From Protula sp. h YS-2021 (Eukaryota; Annelida; Polychaeta; Sabellida; Serpulidae), in assembly GCA_949752745.1 (NCBI GenBank), contig OX457031.1:52709103-52773102 (forward strand): a DNA stretch of 64,000 nt. Reading direction: 5' to 3'. Positions 31,794 through 41,805 of this stretch are shown one piece after another (positions within the stretch are counted from its first letter, which is position 1; every line of letters begins with the position of its first letter). The position numbers were made by a program, and so were the translations under genes. Below the pieces are notes generated by a model, which was given only the letters and a program-made list of their open reading frames with translations, did no database searches and was not told the origin of the DNA.

Positions 31794-33602
31794 TTGCTCA
31801 AAATAAAAATGATATAAAGGCAACTTGGAAGATAATAAATAGTGTTATAAAAAATAAAGATCATTCTCAGCTACCGGTTGAATTTAATAACGGAAACGGC
31901 CAAACTACTTCAAGTGAAAGAAGTATTGCACACGAATTTAATAAGTTTTTTGTTAATATTGGGCCAAATTTGGCTGACAAAATACCCTCAACAGAGGGTA
32001 AACATTTTTCAGATTATATGCCAGGATCTAATCCCAACTCGTTCTTTACCAATCCTGTAACTGAGAGAGAGTTAATTAAGGTCGTGTCAAAATTGAAGAG
32101 TAAAACTTCTAAAGATTGTAATGAAATTTCAATGCAAATTGTAAAAAGCGTCATAGATACTGTAAGTAAACCCTTATGTCATGTATGAAATTTGTCCTTT
32201 TCATCTGGTATTTTTCCTGATGAAATGAAGATAGCAAAAGTGTTACCTCTGTTCAAAAGTGGTTGTAATAAGGAATTCAATAACTATAGACCTGTGTCTC
32301 TTCTTCCAAAATTTTTCAAAGTTTTGGAAAAATTATTTGATCACAGGCTGCAATCTTTTTTAGATAACAATAGGATATTAAGTGAATCTCAATACGGTTT
32401 TCGAGAGAAGAGGTCAACAAATATTGCGTTATTAGAGCCTATTGAAGAAATATGTGAAGCCTTAGATAAAAAGAAATGTACCATAGGTGTGTTCATTGAC
32501 CTTCGTAAAGCTTTCGACACTCTAAATCATGATATTCTTCTAGCAAAATTGTATCATTACGGTTTTCGAGGAAATGGTTTGAAGTGGTTAAAAAGCTATC
32601 TCTCAAACAGAAAACAGTTCGTACAGATAAACGATGTCCGTTCTTGTGTATTGAATATAGTTTGCGGCGTACCACAAGGGTCAATTTTAGGTCCAAAACT
32701 TTTTATTATTTACATGAATGATATTTGTAAAGTATCGAATATTTTGCGTTTCATTCTTTTTGCAGATGATACTAATGCATTTAAATCCGGATCTGACATA
32801 CATGAATTAGCTGATACTGTTACATGTGAATTAAATAAATTACAGATTTGGTTTAACGTAAACAAATTATCTTTAAATGTTTCAAAAACAAATTTCATGA
32901 TATTTGGAAATTTTCACAATACGGGTATTAATATCAAAGACATTAAGATTTATATAAATGGTTTTGAAATTGAAAAGGTAACCTCGACTAAATTTTTGGG
33001 TGTGATTATTGACACAAATCTAAACTGGCATGAGCAAATAAATCGAGTGTCTGAAAAATTGTCTAAAAGCTTAGCGATTTTGTACAAGGTTCGCAACTTA
33101 ATAGATAAATGTTCTATGCTCACAGTTTACAATTCTCTGTTTTTACCATATCTTAGTTACTGTTGTGAAATTTTGGGGCAACAGCTATGAAACTAAACTT
33201 AGATGTTTATATTTGAAGCAAAAGAGAGCTATAAGAATTATCAACAATGTCGATTATTACAGCCATACAAATGGCCTTTTCATTGAATGTAATGTAATCA
33301 AATTCTTCGAACTTGTAAAACTGAAATCTGCGTGCATAATGTATAAAGCGTATCACAATGCTGTACCGTTGAATGTCCAAACATTGTTCCAAGTAGGGAA
33401 TTGTACTGACTCGTATTGTACAAGACAGCAAAATAAGTTAAAAACAAATTTTGTAAGAACAACTATGAAAACAAATTGCTTAAGTATCTCAGGTGTTAAA
33501 ATCTGGAATGAGTTACCAGAAAACATACGATTTTGTGTCAGCACTAATGCATTTAAAACTTTAGTTCAACCGTATTATATTAACTCGTACAAAAGTATTT
33601 AA
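31790..33602 (+). pseudogene. LINE reverse transcriptase (copy C)
   Basis: Linker and RT in three segments: 31790-32188, ended by an in-frame TGA; 32192-33190 in the same frame; and 33165-33602 after a frameshift near 33175. RT motifs run in order: 'NNYRPVSLLP', 'SQYGFREKRST', 'IDLRKAFDTLNHD', 'VPQGSILGP' and the active-site FADDT near 32762. The C-terminal 'ISGVKIWNELP' matches copies A and B. Only three breaks over about 1.8 kb indicate a fairly recent loss of function. Confidence 0.75.
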
Positions 33603-34020
33603 TTTATGAAACAGTATTGAAAGTTTTCAGGTGCTATTGCTTTTTGATTAGGACTTAATATAGTTTTTATCTCTAACCAGACCATCAATGTGTTTTGACC
33701 TTTTGTTTTAATTCCTGCTTCTCACGCTTTGTTTCATAATGAGAGATCATGTGTTACAACAGCATGGGAGGGAGAACATGTAAAATTGTATGTTAATTCA
33801 TTCTCTGTACCTCTTGAGGCTATAGTATGGTTCTACATTATCAACAGGCTTGCTATCGAATAAGTTTTAATTTCCAGCTAAGCCTTTCTGGTCTTATAAC
33901 GTAATATACTCATTTAGAATTTCTACTCTTATTGTGTACTGCATGTGCATAAAAAAGGTTAACTTTGTATACTATATTTATGGCTAGAATAAATAAATAA
34001 ATAAAAATAAAATAAATAAT

Positions 34021-34919
34021 AAGATAAGACATCAAAAGACTATAATTCCCGAGTTCGCAATGATTCAGTCGCCATCTAGTGGCAGAAAAAGGAACACATG
34101 TCAAATGCCTTCTCCTTGAAGTATTTACTTAGAGAAGGGTGCATTCCAGTTTCAGTGTCTTCAAAAACTTATGCATAAGTATATATGTTTGCATCGCAAA
34201 TAAACAAGTGAATTTTCAAAAGTTACTTTCACTTACCATTATTGCATTTCATGGTATATTAAGAGCATATTGACGAATTTTGTGGGTGATAATATATGAT
34301 TCCTACAAGAACCAATTCTCATAGGGCTGTGTGTTCTGTTTAGGTATTTTGATTCATAAATTCTAATAAAATGTTACCCGGATTTTATTCTAAAATTGTA
34401 ACCATTTTAAATGTGTGTTTTATTATTTATTAATTTTTGTAGATGTAAATTTATGCGCTACATATTTAGGTATTATTGAATTTTACGGTCGCGAAATCCC
34501 GAGAAGCCCTATTTTAGATAGGTCCAAAAACTATACAGAACCTTTATTTTTTAGTCAGAACCCCGGAAAACCCTCAATACTCAGATTTACTTCGTAATCA
34601 ATCTAGAAAGGTTCCTTTCGAAGGAATTGTGATCTATTAAACGTGAAAAATGCATTATTCCATTTTAGTTCCCATTTATTTAAGCAGTTCAAAGGACTAA
34701 ATATGCATTATAGATAACTTAAGTGAAGTAGTTTTGTAAGATATTTCGTAAAAAAAATGTTCCGGTATGAAAAAGATAAACAAATAGGTCATGTTTGAAA
34801 ATACTGTTACATTTCTGCTGTTTTACACGTCTCATTTTTGTTGTCGAATGAAAGCAGAAGACCCTGAAAATTTTGCTGTAGACATTCGAGCCCCGCTCTG
34901 AGTTGTACATAAACAAGTC
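34021..34919. other. Unassigned sequence between LINE copies
   Basis: No gene or repeat was recognised. Confidence 0.4.
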
Positions 34920-36381
34920 TTTTGATCATTACGAAATGGCGAATCGTTTATCAATGAAACTAGTAAAAAATATTGTTCATCTTATCAGCTTACCTTTTAG
35001 CCATATTTGTAATCTTTCTTTTTCCTCTGGTGTTTTCCCAGACGGTATGAAAATCGCGAAAGTTTTGCCGTTGTTTAAAAATGGTGATAAAAAGTGTCTT
35101 AATAACTATAAGCCTGTATCTCTCCTCCCTCAGTTTTCCAAAGTGTTAGAAAAAATTATTCGAAGAAAGGTTACAAAAGTTTGTCAGTAAGCACGAAATT
35201 CTTACAAATAGTGAATATGGTTTTCGGTCATCTAGATCGACTAATCTTGCATTGATAGAACTAATGGAGGAAATCAGTAACTCAGTAACTATTTAGACCA
35301 AAAGAAGCACACCATTGGCGTTTTTATTGATCTTCGCAAAGCTTTCGACACTTTGGATCATAACATATTGTTACAAAAATTGGAAAATCATGGTTTACGA
35401 GGTGTGGGTCTCAAATGGTTATATAGTTATTTGAAAAATAGAAAGCAATTTGTACAAATAGATGATACTGTTTCATCGCTGTTGGACATAGTTTGTGGAG
35501 TGCCTCAGGGATCTATATTAGGACCATTGTTATTTATTATATATATTAATGACATATGTAACTTGTCTGAAATTTTGAGATTCATTTTGTTTGCAGATGA
35601 TACGACTGTTTTTAAAAGCGGTGAAAATTTAAACGATTTAACCTCCTTGATCAGTGAGGAATTATGTAAATTGCAGACATGGTTCAATGTAAAAAAGCTT
35701 TCGGTGAATGTCGAAAAACGAATTATATTGTATTTAGCAATCATAGAGATCTTGTGACAGTTTCATGTAATGTAAGTATTAATCGCCAGCCATTTGACAG
35801 AGTACAAAGTTCTAAATTTTTGGGTCTTATAATTGATGAAAAACTAAGCTGGAACGAGTAAATAACCAGAGTATCAGAAAAATTATCAAAATCACTCGCG
35901 ATCATGTATAACGCTAAACCATTGATTGATAAATCTTTATTATTGTCAATTTACAACTCACTGTCCTTGCCGTGTCTAACCTACTGCTGTGAAGTGTGGG
36001 GAAATACTCACAAAACTAAGACTCAAATACTGTATATAAAGCAAAAAAAAAGCAATCATACCAATCCCTTGTTTATAAGTTGTAATCTGCTAAAATTTGT
36101 TGATCTTGTCAAATTAAGAACTGTATGTATTGTGTATAAAGCAAGTCGATTACTGTTGCCCATTAATTTGGTGAAATATTTTGAAAAGAATATATCAAAT
36201 TACAGCACCAGACAAGTTGCTAACTTCAAAATCGTATACGAACTAGTTTGAAATCACATTGTGTGTCCATCACTGGTGTAAAAACTTGGAACTCGTTACC
36301 ACTTAACATAAGATCATGTCAATCTATTTCCACTTTTAAATGTCATTTGAAAAAGTATTTTCTCTTGTCGTCTGAAGATGT
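34920..36381 (+). pseudogene. LINE copy B, RT portion
   Basis: Starts in the linker before RT and runs through the C-terminus. Motifs: 'FSSGVFPDGMKIAKVLP', 'SVSLLP'-type YKPVSLLP, 'DLRKAFDTLDHN' (spanning about 35333-35365), PQGSILGPLLF and FADDT near 35600. The reading frame is broken by at least five events: near 35190-35350 (shift and stop), about 35690, a TAG in place of a Gln codon at about 35859, about 36050 and about 36240. Nearly identical to copy A over the shared part. Its 3' end resumes at 39214. Confidence 0.75.
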
Positions 36382-36462
36382 TTTTGCAAATGGGTATACT
36401 TTGCAAAGAATTCTGGCCGTTTATTCCTTCCTTTTTTTTTTTTTTTTCCGTCACGGAGGTTT

Positions 36463-36760
36463 CCAGAAAACTCCTCCTACGCTATTTGACGTAGGACGAT
36501 GAAATTTGGCACAGAGATAGAGGGTGACGAGATGTCGTGAAATCCGCAAATTTTTTTGACCTTGACCTTGAAGGTCAAGGTCAAATTGAGGTCAAAGTTT
36601 TTTGACCACAAATTGGTTTCCAGAAAACTCCTCCTAGGCTATTTGACGTAGGACGATGAAATTCGGCACAGAGATAGAGGGTGATGAGATGTCGTGAAAT
36701 CCGCAAAATTTTTTGACCTTGACCTTCAAGGTCAAGGTCAAATTGAGGTCAAAATATTTT
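36463..36760. repeat. Two copies of a 155-bp leading module with palindromes
   Basis: 'gaaaactcctcctacgctat' ... 'agagatagagggtga' occurs twice, at about 36468 and 36625. Each copy contains a near-perfect palindrome made of 'ttgaccttgacctt' and 'aaggtcaaggtcaa', at about 36555-36585 and 36712-36742. Confidence 0.75.
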
Positions 36761-36929
36761 TTCAAAAACCTATTCCATCACGAAAAATTGCTGGAAATAG
36801 CGCTCAAATCCTTGTTTCAACACGTGCACGGTATCAGTAGGCAGTAACATCATGGATGGAATCTCGACATTCAGTGTCAAGGTCAAGGTCATGTGACTTC
36901 TGTATATTGAATTCCGTTAAAGAAAAATT

Positions 36930-39042
36930 GTGCATTATCTCGAAAACGGTTAGAGATAGAGCGATTTTGAGCGTATTTTCGACCCTTTGGACATAAACGA
37001 CGTTACATAAGAGGTACCTCGGTGACCTTGACCTCCTCCGTCAAGGTCAATGTCAAAATCCGGAAGTTGACCATTATCTCGAAAACGGTTAGAGATAGAG
37101 CGATTTTGAGCTTATTTTCGACCCTTTGGGCTTAAAAGACGTTATAGAAGAGGTACCTCGGTGACCGTGACCTCCTCCGTCATGGTCAAGGTCAAAAACC
37201 GGAAGTTGACCATTATCTCGAAAACGGTTAGAGATAGAGCGATTTTGAGCTTATTTTCGACCCTTTGGGCCTAAAAGACGTTATATAAGAGGTACGTCGG
37301 TGACCTTGACCTCCTCCGTCAAGGTCAATGTCAAAAACCGGAAGTTGACCATTATCTCGAAAACGGTTAGAGATAGAGCGATTTTGAGCTTATTTTCGAC
37401 CCTTTGGGCCTAAAAGACGTCATATAAGAGGTACCTCGGTGACCTTGACCTCCTCCGTCATGGTCAAGGTCAAAAACCGGAAGTTGACCATTATCTCGAA
37501 AACAGTTAGAGATAGAGCGATTTTGAGCTTATTTTCGAACCTTTGGGCCTAAACGACGTTACATAAGAGGTACCTCGGTGACCTTGACCTCCTCCGTCAT
37601 GGTCAAGGTCAAAAACCGGAAGTTGACCATTATCTCGAAAACGGTTAGAGATAGAGCGATTTTGAGCTTATTTTCGACCCTTTGGGCCTAAAAGACGTTA
37701 ATTAAGAGGTACCTCGGTGACCTTGACCTCCTCCGTCATGGTCAAGGTAAAAAACCGGAAGTTGACCATTATCTCGAAAACGGTTAGAGATAGAGCGATT
37801 TTGAGCTTATTTTCGACCCTTTGGGCCTAAAAGACGTCATATAAGAGGTACCTCGGTGACCTTGACCTCCTCCGTCATGGTCAAGGTCAAAAACCGGAAG
37901 TTGACCATTATCTCGAAAACGGTTAGAGATAGAGCGATTTTGAGCTTATTTTCGACCCTTTGGGCCTAAACGACGTTACATAAGAGGTACCTCGGTGACC
38001 TTGACCTCCTCCGTCATGGTCAAGGTCAAAAACCGGAAATTGACCATTATCTCGAAAACGGTTAGAGATAGAGCGATTTTGAGCTTATTTTCGACCCTTT
38101 GGGCCTAAAAGAGGTTATATAAGAGGTACCTCGGTGACCTTGACCTCCTCCGTCATGGTCAAGGTCAAAAACCGGAAGTTGACCATTATCTCGAAAACGG
38201 TTAGAGATAGAGCGATTTTGAGCTTATTTTCGACCCTTTGGGCCTAAAAGACGTTATATAAGAGGTAACTCGGTGACCTTGACCTCCTCCGTCATGGTCA
38301 AGGTCAAAAAGCGGAAGTTGACCAATATCTCGAGAACGGTTAGAGATAGAGCGATTTTGAGCTTATTTTCGACCGTTTGGGCCTAAAAGACGTTACATAA
38401 GAGGTACCTCGGTGACCTTGACCTCCTCCGTCATGGTCAAGGTCAAAAACCGGAAGTTGACCATTATCTCGAAAACGGTTAGAGATAGAGCGATTTTGAG
38501 CTTATTTTCGACCCTTTGGGCCTAAATGACGTTATATAAGAGGTACGTCGGTGACCTTGACCTCCTCCGTCATGGTCAAGGTCAAAAACCGGAAGTTGAC
38601 TATTATCTCGAAAACGGTTAGAGATAGAGCGATTTTGAGCTTATTTTCGACCCTTTGGGCCTAAAAGACGTTATATAAGAGGTACCTCGGTGACCTTGAC
38701 CTCCTCCGTCATGGTCAAGGTCAAAAACCGGAAGTTGACCATTATCTCGAAAACGGTTAGAGATAGAGCGATTTTGAGCTTATTTTCGACCCTTTGGGCC
38801 TAAACGACGTTATATAAGAGGTACCTCGGTGACCTTGACCTCCTCCGTCATGGTCAAGGTCAAAAACCGGAAGTTGACCATTATCTCGAAAACGGTTAGA
38901 GATAGAGCGATTTTGAGCTTATTTTCGACCCTTTGGGCCTAAAAGACTTTATATAAGAGGTACCTCGGTGACCTTGACCTCCTCCGTCATGGTCAAGGTC
39001 AAAAACCGGAAGTTGTCCATTATCTCAAAAACGGTTAGAAAA
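36930..39042. repeat. 139-bp minisatellite array, about 15 units
   Basis: Unit starts 'ccggaagttgaccattatct', then 'gagatagagcgattttgagc', 'tcgaccctttgggccta' and 'ggtgaccttgacctcctccg'. Spacing of successive units is 138-140 bp (37073, 37211, 37350, 37490, and so on). Units in the middle differ by only a few bases; first and last are more diverged, as expected for arrays maintained by unequal exchange. Confidence 0.9.
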
Positions 39043-39213
39043 CTGAATTTGATTATTTGAGATTACATTATATTTACTTCGATGTCCTTGTTCATGATAA
39101 TAATTCGGAAGCTGGCAATTATGTGGAAAGACTGAGAAATGTGTCTTTGACCAGATAGATTGTACCATTGCAAGTGGGTGTCATTTCGCTACGTGTAGCG
39201 AAATTCGGTCTAG

Positions 39214-39435
39214 TTAACTGTTAATCTGCACGAACATAGCGTTTCAAACAGAGCATTTCAAATTCAGTATTATTCGCATTGACTATTTTGATATTGTACT
39301 GTAATGTTGTGAGGGTGAGCTCTTAGTAAAAGTTAATGCAACTTCTAGCTTCACACTTCTAATTTTTTATGTACTCGTTAAATGTTATCTTAAAATACCG
39401 TTTTTCTAGCATATGCTATATATTTTTTGTCAAAT
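39214..39435 (+). mobile_element. LINE copy B, 3' UTR continued
   Basis: 'ttaactgttaatctgcacga' and the next roughly 200 bp match the 3' UTR of copy A at 30649-30860. This fixes the right boundary of the Helitron-like insert. Confidence 0.85.
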
Positions 39436-39620
39436 TAATGGGCAACCATATGCTATATATAATCCAGTTTGCTAAAGAATGGTTGTCAGTTGAAATTAGC
39501 AAAGAGGATATCGTTACAGTCCATCCACTACCCAACAGACACCCCGAAGTGAAATCTCTGTGCATTGTGATGGTTAGTACAGTGCCTACTGAAGCTATGC
39601 TTAAGTGGTATCCTTTGTTC
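39436..39620 (+). other. Possible coding remnant, unknown (LINE ORF1-like?)
   Basis: A short open stretch encodes 'FAKEWLSVEISKEDIVTVHP' and continues 'LPNRHPEVKSLCIVMV'. The pattern of a polar helix followed by 'DIVTVHPLP' resembles the C-terminal domain of LINE ORF1 proteins, but this is weak and no other domain is present. Confidence 0.25.
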
Positions 39621-39863
39621 TTCACGAAAACGTCACCAAGGTTCTATACTGTACGGACATCGTATATCAGTGCGTCAACTTTTAACTTCCTCTATATCTT
39701 CATCCCCTGCAGTACCCTTCAACTCCCCCGGCCCCCACTCCCCGCCAGAAAGCTACCTCCTTAGTCGGGCAAATAGGGAGCCGTAGGCACCTGCCCGACC
39801 CGAGATTTTATGTTTTATGTAAAGCCCTGTCGTCTAGTAGGATTACCCTTAAGCCATTTTAAC
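39621..39863. other. Unassigned sequence upstream of the BTB-Kelch gene
   Basis: No gene is supported. A CCCCGG-rich stretch near 39720-39760 stands out from the AT-rich background. Confidence 0.3.
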
Positions 39864-40030
39864 ATGTATGGGAATCTTCCGGCTTTTTTTTTTTTTTGCC
39901 AAATGGACCACCTTTTTTCGACCCCGTTCCCATGTATGGTAAAATTTTCCGGCTTTTTTTTTCGACCTCGTTCCCATGTATGGTAAAATTTTCCGGCTTT
40001 TTTTTCGACCTCGTTCCCATGTATGTTTTA
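39864..40030. repeat. Tandem repeat of about 46-55 bp, three units
   Basis: 'cccatgtatggtaaaatttt' and 'ccggctttttttttcgacc' recur at about 39864, 39929 and 39974. They lie directly upstream of the first coding exon, inside a presumed intron or leader. Confidence 0.75.
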
Positions 40031-40074
40031 ATGACTAACACCACTATTGGTTTTTGTCTTGTGCTTTTGCAGCC

Positions 40075-40247
40075 ATGGACCTGCCACTGCCACACGTGAC
40101 GTCACTGAGCTCGCAACAGAGGGCACTGCTGGCCAATCTGTCCGAATTCTATTCTCAGCAAATTCTGTGTGACGTCACGTTGAAAACAGACCAGTGTGCG
40201 GTTTCTTGTCATAAGCTCGTCCTGTCAGCAAGTAGCCCGTATTTTAG
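40075..40247 (+). CDS. BTB-BACK-Kelch protein, coding exon 1
   Basis: The ATG at 40075 has a good context (gccATGg). A polypyrimidine tract and AG at 40071-40072 place a splice acceptor just two bases upstream, so a 5' non-coding exon is expected further upstream. The exon encodes the first 57 residues plus two bases of an Arg codon. It holds the N-terminal half of the BTB domain, with the typical 'CDVTLKTD' and 'CHKLVLSASSPYF' signatures. It ends with a donor (ttttag|gtaatg) at 40247/40248, phase 2. Confidence 0.85.
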
Positions 40248-40737
40248 GTAATGTATGGAGGACATATGAATAGTGTAACATCATTAGGTTAAAGGTTTAG
40301 GCATTTGGTGTAATGGGCACCAAATACGGTGGTTCTGTGTTTGGAATTCTTCCCTCAGCATGAAGTTCATCAAAGAATTCCGTGAGAAATAATCAGTTAT
40401 AAATTCGAAATTGATACGTATCGTTTCTGTGAATTAGGCGGTTCGTGTTCCAATTTGGCAGTGACACTACGAGGTTATGTGTGTGAAAGGCAAACGGTTG
40501 CTGCTTTGTGAAGTTTTGATTCAGCTGTAAGAAGCGTAATTTGGAACAACCAACATCAAAGTGCCGTAAAATAATCATGTGTCTGAAAATATGCTAGAAA
40601 TCAATGGGTGAAAGAAAAGTTGTTTTTTTTTTTTAACAAGTAAGCCATTAAAAATAGTAATGACAAAAACGCAAAGGTTTTTTAATTTTGTAATTGTCTA
40701 AAATATCAGGTTAAACAAAACGACTGATATTTTTCAG
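40248..40737. other. Intron 1 of the BTB-Kelch gene
   Basis: GT-AG intron of 490 bp, AT-rich, no inserted element recognised. Confidence 0.8.
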
Positions 40738-40942
40738 GGCAATGTTCGCGGGCGGGTTGAGTGAAAGAGACAAAGATGAGATCGTGCTGCTTGGCGTGGA
40801 CAGCGCGGCCCTGCAGGCCATCGTACAGTACATGTACACGTCATGCATCGACATACACAACGACAACGTGCAGAGCGTCTTCTGCGGTGCGCACCTGCTG
40901 CAGATGGACGAGCTGTGCACGTCATGTGCGCGGCATATGCAG
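40738..40942 (+). CDS. BTB-BACK-Kelch protein, coding exon 2
   Basis: The acceptor tttttcag ends at 40737, and the first base completes the split Arg codon, joining 'SPYFR' to 'AMFAGGLSE'. The exon supplies the second half of the BTB fold ('LQAIVQYMYT', 'AHLLQMDEL') up to residue 126. The donor is cag|gtgcgt at 40942/40943, phase 0. GC content rises sharply here against the surrounding intron, consistent with coding selection. The BTB domain mediates dimerisation and, in this family, binding to Cullin 3. Confidence 0.88.
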
Positions 40943-41805
40943 GTGCGTTACCCACAACATGGCGTTCATTCTTCCCTTCTCCCCGCCCCTCCGGCCCCCC
41001 CCCCCCCCCTCAAAAAAAATAAATAAATAATACAAAAAAAACAGACACATGTAAAATAAATAAAACGAAAAAAAGAAAGAAAACCAATAGGTAAATGAAT
41101 AATAATAATAATAATACTGATAACAGTGAAAATATCGAGTTGGTAGAAGTAAAATCTTGGACACTTTTAAGTGAAGTTTTCTTTTCTTTTTTTAACATAG
41201 AAACTCCAAATCTGAAATTAGCATCATTTTGGGCTTAGAAAACTTGCTAATATGAATGCGTTTTGGATGTATTTACTAACGAACACATAAAAGTCCAAAG
41301 ATACATAAAATAAGAAAATTATTCAGAGAAAAATTAGTTTTAAATATTTCAGAAAATTTCTGAAAATTTTTGTTTTTTGAAAGCGGCAAACCAGTAGTTG
41401 GTACATACAAATTTGATTCACAGCTAATTTTGTATAACTTGTTGTCGGCGCTCACCGGTGCAAAGGAGATATATCTCCTTTGTACTTCTGCTGATGACGT
41501 GTCCGAAATTTGGTTGGCAATGCTACACTACATTTTACAGTTCTGAAATCGTTGGTTTTGCCGTCAAAACTTGATTAGACCATGGGAATGAAAAAAGTTT
41601 AAAGAAAAAATCTATGTGCAACCTTGCCTCAAGTGCTTCGTATGTACGATGTTTGATGGTGATCGAGCAAGTATATTCAGAAGAAATGTAAAGACAAAAC
41701 TACTACCACAAATAAGTACAAATAAAAATAAAGCGAAGAAAAGGTGGTATAGTTTAAAGATTTCCAAGTCTTGTTGAAAAGTAATCGTTGTTGATTCTGT
41801 TTTAG
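40943..41805. other. Intron 2 of the BTB-Kelch gene
   Basis: GT-AG intron of 863 bp with a C run at about 40998-41008, an (aat)n run near 41097-41115 and a 22-bp perfect palindrome at 41461-41482. Confidence 0.8.
41461..41482. repeat. Perfect 22-bp palindrome in intron 2
   Basis: Two mirror halves of 11 bp (caaaggagata / tatctcctttg) without a loop. It could be a chance hairpin, a transposon footprint or a binding site for a dimer. Confidence 0.8.

Larger units (their letters stand above)
30995..34020 (+). mobile_element. LINE copy C, second subfamily, nearly full ORF2
   Basis: Contains the C-terminal half of an endonuclease, a complete RT and a 3' UTR ending in an (aataaata)n tail near 33985-34020. 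Coding starts in the endonuclease directly after the tail of copy A, so either it is 5'-truncated or copy A inserted into it. Sequence differs clearly from copies A and B although the domain plan is the same. Confidence 0.75.
36382..39213 (+). mobile_element. Helitron-like (Helentron/HINE-type) non-autonomous element, 2.83 kb
   Basis: Interrupts LINE copy B; comparison with copy A (gaagatgttaattagctg) places the insertion in a TT dinucleotide. The 3' end has a 9-bp hairpin 'tttcgctac'/'gtagcgaaa' at about 39184-39203, then 'ttcggtctag' and a flanking T, as expected for Helitron termini (hairpin, then CTAG). The 5' end shares the motif 'ttgcaaatgggta' with a direct copy 'ttgcaagtgggtg' just before the 3' hairpin. 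The interior is almost all tandem repeat, as in HINE and pearl-type elements of bivalves. No Rep-helicase is encoded, so it needs a partner element. Confidence 0.7.
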
